Below are positions 14,731 through 20,512 of a DNA stretch of 20,512 nt, piece by piece (position 1 is the first letter of the stretch; each line of letters opens with the position of its first letter). The stretch spans positions 1 to 20,512 of the forward strand of contig JBEMAY010000058.1 in the NCBI GenBank assembly GCA_040274765.1, in the 5' to 3' direction. The notes beneath the pieces were generated by a model that worked only from the letters and a program-made list of their open reading frames with translations, was not told the DNA's origin and made no database searches. The stretch comes from Psychrobacillus sp040274765 (lineage in GTDB: Bacteria; Bacillota; Bacilli; Bacillales_A; Planococcaceae). The position numbers and the translations under genes were made by a program.

Positions 14731-14765
14731 AAGAAAAGGACTTTTTGCATAGGCACAAAAAGTCC
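14731..14765 (-). terminator. Terminator of spoIVA
   Basis: GGACTTTTTG (14738-14747) and CAAAAAGTCC (14756-14765) form a perfect 10-bp stem with an 8-nt loop. The minus-strand tail reads TTTTCTTTGG. It lies 12 bp beyond the spoIVA stop codon. Confidence 0.85.
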
Positions 14766-14776
14766 AAATCCGTATT

Positions 14777-16255
14777 TTATAGAATAAAGGTAACCATTCC
14801 ACGGTCTCCCTCATTTACCATTCTTTCAATTGTTTGGCGCATTCTTTTCTTAGCAACCTGACTTACACTTTCCGTTTTATAGCGTATACTTTCTTTCATA
14901 ACCTCTACAAGAGAAGTTCCAAAAACCTGTGTTTCCCAAAGTGCGTCACGGTCATGAAGGAATCCATGTTTCAAATCTTTTAATAGCTGCTGGCTATGGA
15001 ATTCCGAACCTAGAAGCGGAGCAAACTCTGCTTCCATGTCCACTCGAATAATATGAAGAGAGGATGCCTTCGCCTTTAAGCTGACTCCAAAGAAGTTATT
15101 TTGCTTAATAATTTCTGGTGCAGATGGTTGAAAATCTTGGATTGATGGCAATGACACACCGTAGCCTGTCGTTTTAGCCGCCTCAAGTGCATCCGCAAAG
15201 CGATGGTACGCTTTTCGGGCGGTAGATGCCTCTTTGACAAACAATAACCAGTCTTTCTTAGAGGTGATGGGCTCGTCAAGCCATTCATCACAAACTTCTT
15301 GAAATACTTCAGGTTTTAAATCTATTTGAATACAAGCAGACCCTCTACCAGGATCTGCCTCGATTACTTCCGCAGACTTGATAAATGGAACTTCCTTAAA
15401 TTTTTCGGCAAGTTCTTTTACATCTCTCATTTTGGAAACAATTTGTAGCCATTCCTGTAGAGAAGTGGTAATTTGATTGTTAACAAAATGGTCCGGCTCT
15501 AGTACATCTGTCCAGTCAGGCTTCATCAATTCAATGTCCGTTATCGGAAATTCATATAGCGCCTGTTGGAGTATGTACTGAATTTCCTCAGCTGTCATTC
15601 TGTCCACAGCAACTGGAATTACAGGTACTTCGTGAATTTGTTGAAGTTCTTCACATAAATGAAGAGTTTCTAAATGACCTGGCGTTTTACTGTTAACGAC
15701 AATAACAAATGGCTTTCCAATTTCCTTTAATTGGCTTATGATTTCGTCTTCCGCTTTTTCTGCTGCCATCCTTGGAATATTATTGACAGAACCATCTGTA
15801 GTAATCACAATGCCAATAGTAGAATGATCCCGAATAACCTTATCCGTTCCTATTCTTGCAGCTTCCTCAAATGGAATCGCTTCCGTATGCCACGGAGTAT
15901 GAACTAGTTTCTGTCCTTCTTCCCCAGAATGGGTTTTAATACCATCAATCATATACCCTACGCAATCTACTAATCTAATTTGCAATCGCAGCTGTTCGTC
16001 CCCCAAGTATACATTCGTGCCATGGGCTGGAACAAATTTAGGTTCTGCTGTCATAATGACGTTTCCAGGAGAGCTTTGTGGAAGTTCGTCTTGTGCTCTT
16101 AATCTTTCTGATTCGTCAACAATATTCGGTAATACAACTAGCTCCATTACTCTTTTTACAAACGTAGATTTCCCTACCCTAACCGGACCTACTACACCAA
16201 GATACACATCACCATTTGTTCTTTCTGCTATTTGTTCATACAGTTTGCTAGACAT
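14777..16255 (-). CDS. spoIVA: Stage IV sporulation protein A, spore-coat morphogenetic ATPase
   Basis: SpoIVA polymerises on the forespore surface using ATP and forms the basement layer on which coat and cortex assemble. The 492-residue protein has the length of the B. subtilis one. Walker A is GPVRVGKST (23-31), followed by RAQDELPQS, IMTAEPKFVPAH, VDCVGY and STIGIVITTDGS (the last near 167-178). The C-terminal region keeps KAKASSLHIIRVDMEAEFAP. Two active-region positions differ from B. subtilis as I remember it: Val for Thr before GKS, and MTA for MTT at the sensor threonines. The start is the ATG at 16255 with AAAGGAGA about 7 nt upstream; a frame open to 16291 would begin before this site. 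It is transcribed alone, as expected for a mother-cell sporulation gene. Confidence 0.96.
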   Translation of the reverse strand: MSSKLYEQIAERTNGDVYLGVVGPVRVGKSTFVKRVMELVVLPNIVDESERLRAQDELPQSSPGNVIMTAEPKFVPAHGTNVYLGDEQLRLQIRLVDCVGYMIDGIKTHSGEEGQKLVHTPWHTEAIPFEEAARIGTDKVIRDHSTIGIVITTDGSVNNIPRMAAEKAEDEIISQLKEIGKPFVIVVNSKTPGHLETLHLCEELQQIHEVPVIPVAVDRMTAEEIQYILQQALYEFPITDIELMKPDWTDVLEPDHFVNNQITTSLQEWLQIVSKMRDVKELAEKFKEVPFIKSAEVIEADPGRGSACIQIDLKPEVFQEVCDEWLDEPITSKKDWLLFVKEASTARKAYHRFADALEAAKTTGYGVSLPSIQDFQPSAPEIIKQNNFFGVSLKAKASSLHIIRVDMEAEFAPLLGSEFHSQQLLKDLKHGFLHDRDALWETQVFGTSLVEVMKESIRYKTESVSQVAKKRMRQTIERMVNEGDRGMVTFIL

Positions 16256-16280
16256 CGGTATTCTCCTTTCTTCGCAATTT

Positions 16281-16310
16281 AATATATGCACGAAAAAAAC
16301 GTTTCATGCA
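16281..16310 (-). promoter_or_regulatory. Candidate sigma-E promoter of spoIVA
   Basis: On the minus strand CATATATT (16288-16281) matches six of eight positions of the sigma-E -10 pattern CATACA-T. At 14 nt upstream, TGCATGAA (16310-16303) keeps only the CAT of the -35 pattern. No better promoter is present between the yphF terminator and spoIVA. Sigma-E control is known for spoIVA in B. subtilis and inferred here. Confidence 0.35.
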
Positions 16311-16327
16311 TAGAGCATAAAACGTTT
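16293..16327 (-). terminator. Terminator of yphF
   Basis: AAACGTTT (16297-16304) pairs with AAACGTTT (16320-16327), continued by ATGC/GCAT after one mismatch, with a 5-nt loop. The minus-strand side ends in a run of seven T residues. It lies directly behind the yphF stop codon. Confidence 0.85.
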
Positions 16328-16335
16328 CTTATAAG

Positions 16336-17043
16336 TTATTTATTTATCATAAAAATTGGTTCGTTATGATCGTTCACCGTGTAAGGCAAGGAATACGCAG
16401 GGACAATTGCAAAGTTATCCGTTATTAAAAACCGAATATCATCACCTGGCTTTACGTCAACTTCTGTCTCTTGGAGCAAGCGGTATAGCTCAATAGAATA
16501 ATCTACGTATACTTTTCCGTCCCCTGTTGCTACTAAAGGCAGCATAGTGTCTGAATAAGGGCTTTGAACGGAAATTTCGTCTTTATAGCCCATCTTTTTA
16601 AAATCTAGCTTATAGACGCCCTCTGCAATCGTATCGGCGATAGGCCCGTAGCCGTTTATTCCCTTGCGATAGTTAATATCACGCAAAGTATCCGCAATTC
16701 GTAAATCTACCAATTTTACAGTCGGATTTTCTTCTACGTCCATTATTACATATTGATAGATCCCGCCCGCTTCGTACGAATTGGCGGGGGTTTTCCCAAG
16801 ATACTTAGGCACGATTTTCTTAAAATCTATTGGATATTTTATATACTGATCTGTTTCTTGTTCTCGTGTTTTAATAGGCAATAAGCCTCCAGAGTCTTCT
16901 TGGAAGCTTTCAACTGCAGTTTGAACTGAATTAAGCTGGTCTTCATAAGGTAAAAGGTTTTCTGGCTCATAGCCGCCCTTAAAACCACAACCGCTTAAAA
17001 CGAGAGTAGTAATAGTAATAGCAGTTAATAATAGTTTTTTCAT
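16336..17043 (-). CDS. yphF: YphF-like lipoprotein
   Basis: The 235-residue protein starts with a lipoprotein signal: MKKLLL, a hydrophobic stretch, and the lipobox LSGC with the lipid-attached Cys19. It should be anchored to the outer face of the membrane. The rest (YEPENLLPYEDQLNSVQTAV and following) has no motif I can link to an activity. The position between yphE and spoIVA matches B. subtilis yphF, which is the basis of the name. The start is the ATG at 17043 with AAGGAG 6 nt upstream; the frame is open to 17136, but the extra 31 residues overlap yphE and would bury the signal peptide. It is 13 bp from yphE and ends at a terminator. Function unknown. Confidence 0.85.
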   Translation of the reverse strand: MKKLLLTAITITTLVLSGCGFKGGYEPENLLPYEDQLNSVQTAVESFQEDSGGLLPIKTREQETDQYIKYPIDFKKIVPKYLGKTPANSYEAGGIYQYVIMDVEENPTVKLVDLRIADTLRDINYRKGINGYGPIADTIAEGVYKLDFKKMGYKDEISVQSPYSDTMLPLVATGDGKVYVDYSIELYRLLQETEVDVKPGDDIRFLITDNFAIVPAYSLPYTVNDHNEPIFMINK

Positions 17044-17056
17044 TCGAATCTCCTTA

Positions 17057-17263
17057 CTAGGCTTTTGTTGGATTGAAAATGATATAAACCATTGTGATAA
17101 AACCAATGAAGAGCAATATGTATGCAACCAGACCAAAAATAAATTTTATGAATCTGTTTTGAATTTTAGTTTTAACAAAAAACATGAATAACATGGCCAT
17201 GAACATGCATCCCATGGAACCAAAGGATATCCACATTTTGTCCATTGAAGAGATTAAAAGCAA
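17057..17263 (-). CDS. yphE: Small membrane protein YphE (DUF2768-like)
   Basis: The 68-residue protein has two hydrophobic segments, about 10-30 (MWISFGSMGCMFMAMLFMFF) and 38-63 (starting FIKFIFGLVAYILLF), joined by a short basic loop (KTKIQNR). MDKMWISFGSMG and the tail match my recollection of the Bacillales DUF2768/YphE family, and gene order agrees. The start is TTG (17263-17261) with AAAGGTGGGGG about 6 nt before it; the first in-frame ATG, six codons later, is too far from this site. A perfect extended -10 lies just upstream. It is co-transcribed with yphF. No function can be assigned beyond a membrane location. Confidence 0.85.
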   Translation of the reverse strand: MLLISSMDKMWISFGSMGCMFMAMLFMFFVKTKIQNRFIKFIFGLVAYILLFIGFITMVYIIFNPTKA

Positions 17264-17289
17264 CTGTTTCCCCCACCTTTCATGAAAAT

Positions 17290-17298
17290 ATTATATCA
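17290..17298 (-). promoter_or_regulatory. Extended -10 promoter of yphE-yphF
   Basis: On the minus strand TGATATAAT is a perfect extended -10 element. No -35 box is seen; the region upstream is the gpsA terminator. The transcript would start about 20 nt before the TTG codon. Confidence 0.5.
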
Positions 17299-17302
17299 CA
17301 TG

Positions 17303-17336
17303 AAAAAAGAGTTGCTTTTTTATACAACTCTTTTTT
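17303..17336 (-). terminator. Terminator of der-gpsA
   Basis: AAAAAAGAGTTG (17303-17314) and CAACTCTTTTTT (17325-17336) form a perfect 12-bp stem with a 10-nt loop. A and T runs at both feet make it potentially bidirectional. It lies 10 bp beyond the gpsA stop codon. Confidence 0.9.
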
Positions 17337-17346
17337 ATGACAATTT

Positions 17347-18366
17347 TTAAAACGTCTTATAGTCTTCTAATTCGTTTTTCTTTGTACGATGCATAAGCGA
17401 ATCAACCGCTTGCTTAGGATGCACCTGCTCAAATAAAACAGAATGCAAAGCAGCTGTAATAGGCATATCAATAGATTGTTTCTGTGCAAGCTGAAATGCT
17501 GCTTTCGTCGTCCGAACACCTTCTACTATCATGCCTACTTCTTCTAGCACCTCGTCTAGGCTAGAGCCCTTACCAAGTAGATTTCCAGCTCTCCAGTTAC
17601 GGGAATGTACACTTGTACACGTTGCTATTAAATCGCCCATTCCTGTAAGACCAGAGAAAGTATAAGGCTTGGCGCCTAAACTTATACCTAGCCTTGAGAT
17701 TTCCGCTAAACCTCGTGTAATAAGTGCAGCTTTAGCATTATCACCGTAACCAAGCCCGTCTACAATACCAGCGGCTAATGCTATGACGTTTTTTAAGGCT
17801 GCTCCTATTTCCACTCCAATGACATCATCATTCGTATAGACACGGAAATAATTATTCATAAATAGATCCTGCACTTTTTCAGCAGCTACCATATTATCAC
17901 TAGCTACCGTAATAGTAGTTGGATGCTGTAAAACTACTTCCTCCGCATGGCTTGGTCCAGATAATACAACAATCCCCTCTACCATGGATTCTGGTACTTC
18001 CTCTGCAATCATCTCGGATATTCGCTTTAAGGAATCTGGTTCAATCCCTTTTGAAACATGAACTAGAAGTTTCTTGTTTTGCATTAGCTTTACAATATCC
18101 TGACAAACTTCTCTAATTGCCTTTGTCGGTACTGCTAAAACAATAACGGATGCATGCTCTATTGCTTCAGTTAAATCGCTTGTAGCTTTAAGATTTTCAG
18201 GCAGTATCGTATCTGGCAAGTATTTTTTATTGGTATGATCCTCGTTTATTTCCTCGGTTTGAGTTTCTCTGTGTGACCAGAGAAGGCAATCATGAGAATT
18301 ATGCGCAAGAACCATCGCTAAAGCGGTTCCCCAACTACCTGCTCCCAGAACGGTTACATTTGTCAT
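17347..18366 (-). CDS. gpsA: Glycerol-3-phosphate dehydrogenase [NAD(P)+]
   Basis: GpsA reduces dihydroxyacetone phosphate to sn-glycerol 3-phosphate, the backbone for membrane phospholipids, in the cytoplasm. The 339-residue protein opens with the Rossmann motif GAGSWGTALA (8-17). It also has AVPTKAIRE, the SGPSHAEEV segment, and EIGAALKNVIALAAGI with the conserved catalytic Lys, followed by GLTGMGDLIATCTS. ATG has AAGGGGG 7 nt upstream. It follows der by 20 bp with no terminator between, so the two genes share a transcript; a terminator follows gpsA. Confidence 0.97.
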   Translation of the reverse strand: MTNVTVLGAGSWGTALAMVLAHNSHDCLLWSHRETQTEEINEDHTNKKYLPDTILPENLKATSDLTEAIEHASVIVLAVPTKAIREVCQDIVKLMQNKKLLVHVSKGIEPDSLKRISEMIAEEVPESMVEGIVVLSGPSHAEEVVLQHPTTITVASDNMVAAEKVQDLFMNNYFRVYTNDDVIGVEIGAALKNVIALAAGIVDGLGYGDNAKAALITRGLAEISRLGISLGAKPYTFSGLTGMGDLIATCTSVHSRNWRAGNLLGKGSSLDEVLEEVGMIVEGVRTTKAAFQLAQKQSIDMPITAALHSVLFEQVHPKQAVDSLMHRTKKNELEDYKTF

Positions 18367-18386
18367 CTTTAAGCCCCCTTTGCTAT

Positions 18387-19697
18387 TTATGTTCTAGCAC
18401 GAGTAATAATTTTAATTGGCGTGCCCTCAAAATCGAATGACTCACGAATGCGATTTTCTAAAAATCTCTCATAAGAAAAGTGCATTAATTCCGGCTCATT
18501 AACAAACACAACAAAAGTAGGTGGTTTGATGGCCACTTGAGTAGCATAGTAAATACGCAATCTTTTCCCTTTGTCCGTTGGAGCAGGATTTCTTGCAACT
18601 GCATCCTCTACTACCTCGTTTAGAATCGAAGACTGAACACGCATGGCATGATTTTCACTCACTTGATTGATCACTGGGAATAAAGAATTCACTCGCTGTT
18701 TTGTTTTTGCAGATACAAACACGATTGGTGCATAGTCTAAAAATTGGAAGTGCTCACGAATCTTCTTAGTCATTTCACTCATCGTCTTATCATTTTTTTC
18801 AATGGCATCCCATTTATTCATGACGATAATAACTGCTTTACCGCCTTCATGAGCGTAACCTGCGATTTTTTTGTCTTGTTCTTGAATGCCTTCCTCTGCA
18901 TTTAGAACAACTAAAACAACGTCTGAGCGTTCAATTGCCTTCAAGGCACGAAGTACAGAATACTTTTCAGTCGTTTCATACACTTTCCCTTTTTTACGCA
19001 TACCAGCAGTATCAATCATGACATAGTCTTGGTCATCGAAAGAATACTCGGTATCAATGGCGTCGCGTGTAGTTCCTGCAATGTCACTCACGATTACACG
19101 CTCGTGACCTAAAAATGCGTTGATTAAAGATGATTTCCCCACATTAGGACGTCCAATAAGAGAGAATTTAATAACTTCTTCTCCGTACTCCTGCTCGTCC
19201 ATATCTGGGAAGTTTTTAGCTACTTCATCTAGTAAATCTCCTAATCCAAGACCATGTGAACCTGAAATAGGATATGGTTCTCCTAATCCTAAGGCATAAA
19301 AGTCAAAAATCATTTCACGCATATCTGGATTATCAATTTTATTTACCGCTAAAACAACTGGCTTCTTTGTTTTATAAAGAATTTTAGCAACGTACTCATC
19401 TGCTGCTGTTACTCCCTCACGGCCATTTGTCAGGAAGATAATCACATCTGCCTCATCCATAGCGATTTCAGCCTGTTGTTTGATTTGCTCTAAAAATGGT
19501 TCATCGCTTAATTCAATCCCACCTGTATCGATAATATTGAATTCATGCGTAAGCCAATCTGCTGAGCTATATATACGATCACGCGTTACACCTGGGATAT
19601 CTTCCACAATGGATACGCGTTCTCCTACAATTCGATTAAATATAGTTGATTTACCTACATTAGGCCTACCAACAATTGCTACTACTGGTTTTGTCAT
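18387..19697 (-). CDS. der: Ribosome assembly GTPase Der (EngA)
   Basis: Der is an essential GTPase needed for maturation of the 50S ribosomal subunit. Its hallmark tandem G domains are complete. The first has GRPNVGKST (10-18), DTGG (57-60) and NKID (119-122). The second has GRPNVGKSS (182-190), DTAG (229-232) and NKWD (294-297). A KH-like domain fills about 355-436, ending in the basic tail IKIITRART. The 436-residue length is exactly typical of Bacillus. The ATG is preceded by GGAAGG at 11 nt, a slightly long spacing. A perfect TATAAT lies about 36 nt upstream of the start, and gpsA follows in the same unit. Confidence 0.98.
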   Translation of the reverse strand: MTKPVVAIVGRPNVGKSTIFNRIVGERVSIVEDIPGVTRDRIYSSADWLTHEFNIIDTGGIELSDEPFLEQIKQQAEIAMDEADVIIFLTNGREGVTAADEYVAKILYKTKKPVVLAVNKIDNPDMREMIFDFYALGLGEPYPISGSHGLGLGDLLDEVAKNFPDMDEQEYGEEVIKFSLIGRPNVGKSSLINAFLGHERVIVSDIAGTTRDAIDTEYSFDDQDYVMIDTAGMRKKGKVYETTEKYSVLRALKAIERSDVVLVVLNAEEGIQEQDKKIAGYAHEGGKAVIIVMNKWDAIEKNDKTMSEMTKKIREHFQFLDYAPIVFVSAKTKQRVNSLFPVINQVSENHAMRVQSSILNEVVEDAVARNPAPTDKGKRLRIYYATQVAIKPPTFVVFVNEPELMHFSYERFLENRIRESFDFEGTPIKIITRART

Positions 19698-19732
19698 TAA
19701 TATTACATCCTTCCAAACTTCGTCTAAACTGT

Positions 19733-19738
19733 ATTATA
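19733..19738 (-). promoter_or_regulatory. Candidate -10 box of der-gpsA
   Basis: A perfect TATAAT is present on the minus strand in the 120-bp gap between ypfD and der, placing the start near 19727 and a leader of about 30 nt. The -35 position falls in the ypfD terminator and does not resemble TTGACA. Confidence 0.4.
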
Positions 19739-19744
19739 CAACAA

Positions 19745-19783
19745 AACAATAAAAGCAGGCGACTTTATTGAAGTCACCTGCTT
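19745..19783 (-). terminator. Terminator of ypfD
   Basis: The arms 19753-19765 and 19771-19783 form a 13-bp stem with one G-U wobble and a 5-nt loop. On the minus strand the hairpin ends in TTTTATTGTTTTG. It lies 35 bp beyond the ypfD stop codon. Confidence 0.9.
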
Positions 19784-19817
19784 GAATAAGTTAAGATTAT
19801 GACGAAATTAGCTATTA

Positions 19818-20512
19818 TTATTTGTTAGTAAAGTCTTTTAAACGATCCCCTAGAACATCGCTGATTGAAAACCCTTTTGATTCTTCTGGCATTTGATAAT
19901 CAGCTAAGTTAAATTCGTCTTCGTTTTTCACTAGCTCTTTAATACTTAGAGATAGACGTTTTTCCTTACTATTTACATCTAACACCTTAACCTCTACCTC
20001 TTGACCTTCTTTCAGTACTTCCTGAGGAGTACCGATATGCTGATGAGCGATTTGAGATATGTGAACTAAGCCCTCAACCCCAGGGAAAACCTCAACAAAA
20101 GCACCGTAAGATACTAGTCGTCTAACTTTCCCAGTTAGAACAGATCCTTTTGCAGCCTTGTCTTCCAAGTCAGACCACGGTCCAGGTAATGTATCTTTAA
20201 TAGATAAAGATATTCTTTCTGCATCTCGATCAATAGACAATACCTTTACCTTTACTTCTTGTCCTTCTTTTAACACATCAGATATATTATCTAAATGCTC
20301 GTGTGATACTTGAGAAATATGAACAAGTCCGTCCACTCCACCGATATCGACAAAAGCACCAAAAGAAGCTAATCGTTGAACCGTACCTGGAACAATATCT
20401 CCAGGCTTGATGTTATCTAACGTTTTGTTTTTATTCACCGATTTTTCGTCCTCAACTACTGCTTTATGAGAAAGAATTAATCGGTTTTTGTCTTTTTCTA
20501 ATTCAACGATTT
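19818..20512 (-). CDS. ypfD: S1-domain RNA-binding protein YpfD, C-terminal part (partial)
   Basis: The visible 230 residues hold two complete S1 RNA-binding domains. The first runs from IKPGDIVPGTVQRLASFGAF to RISLSIKD, and the second from GSVLTGKVRRLVSYGAF to RLSLSIKEL. Both carry the hallmark GLVHISQ. The tail EESKGFSISDVLGDRLKDF is typical of YpfD, the Bacillales homologue of ribosomal protein S1, which usually has four such domains in about 380 residues. The frame remains open to the right edge, and the extra residues there (VELEKDKNRLILSHKAVVE) are the end of the preceding S1 domain. A GTG at 20438 is therefore not the start; the true start lies outside the window. Its exact role in Bacillus translation is less clear than that of E. 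coli S1. Confidence 0.95.
   Translation of the reverse strand, partial: IVELEKDKNRLILSHKAVVEDEKSVNKNKTLDNIKPGDIVPGTVQRLASFGAFVDIGGVDGLVHISQVSHEHLDNISDVLKEGQEVKVKVLSIDRDAERISLSIKDTLPGPWSDLEDKAAKGSVLTGKVRRLVSYGAFVEVFPGVEGLVHISQIAHQHIGTPQEVLKEGQEVEVKVLDVNSKEKRLSLSIKELVKNEDEFNLADYQMPEESKGFSISDVLGDRLKDFTNK

Noticed and set aside
16256..16291. Upstream start for spoIVA
   Set aside because: The strong AAAGGAGA lies inside this extension and points to the ATG at 16255, where homology also begins.
17044..17136. 31-codon extension of yphF
   Set aside because: It overlaps yphE and would hide the lipoprotein signal; AAGGAG stands 6 nt before the ATG at 17043.
20436..20438. GTG as start of a two-domain S1 protein
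   Set aside because: The frame stays open to the window edge and the upstream residues are a recognisable end of a preceding S1 domain, so this is an internal Val codon.
1..20512. CRISPR arrays, tRNA or rRNA genes, transposases, phage genes or a multi-gene defence system
   Set aside because: No direct-repeat arrays, cloverleaf-like segments or such protein families are visible; apart from the ndk-cheR interval the window is conserved core genes.

Overview
All recognisable genes in this window lie on the minus strand, so transcription runs from high to low coordinates. The DNA is AT-rich. SpoIVA marks an endospore former, CheR suggests motility, and HepS/HepT/MenG indicate a menaquinone-7 type respiratory chain. 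Gene order matches the Bacillus subtilis block ypfD-der-gpsA-yphE-yphF-spoIVA-hbs-folE-mtrB-hepS-menG-hepT-ndk-cheR-aro genes-ypiA-ypiB. I infer a Bacillales species, perhaps Planococcaceae/Caryophanaceae, but the sequence alone does not fix the genus.

Layout in the direction of transcription. The C-terminal part of ypfD (S1-domain protein) enters at 20512 and ends at a terminator. Then der-gpsA (ribosome assembly GTPase, glycerol-3-phosphate dehydrogenase), terminator. Then yphE-yphF (small membrane protein, lipoprotein), terminator. Then spoIVA alone, terminator. Then hbs alone, terminator. Then folE-mtrB-hepS-menG-hepT, with ndk behind a good promoter of its own, and a terminator after ndk. 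Next comes a segment of about 1.3 kb that I do not expect between ndk and cheR: a 132-bp structured intergenic repeat and a short nitrilase-superfamily gene with its own terminator. Then cheR, terminator, and the aromatic operon aroC-aroB-aroH-hisC-tyrA-aroA with near-abutting junctions, terminator. Last are ypiA and ypiB; ypiB is cut by the left edge.

The aromatic operon covers 3-dehydroquinate synthesis (AroB), the last two steps to chorismate (AroA, AroC), and chorismate to prephenate (AroH) to tyrosine/phenylalanine precursors (TyrA, HisC). The six trp genes found between aroH and hisC in B. subtilis are absent, and only 19 bp separate the two genes. The tryptophan sensor TRAP (mtrB) is nevertheless intact upstream. 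HepS and HepT make the heptaprenyl chain and MenG does the final methylation of menaquinone.

Several starts differ from the longest open frame: aroC, ndk, hepS, hbs, spoIVA and yphF start further in; aroH, cheR and yphE use TTG; hepT and probably ypiB use GTG. I found no CRISPR, tRNA, rRNA, insertion sequence or phage genes. Most of the window is conserved core genome. The parts worth a second look are the ndk-cheR insertion, the trp-less aromatic operon with retained TRAP, SpoIVA residue changes, and a few regulatory overlaps.
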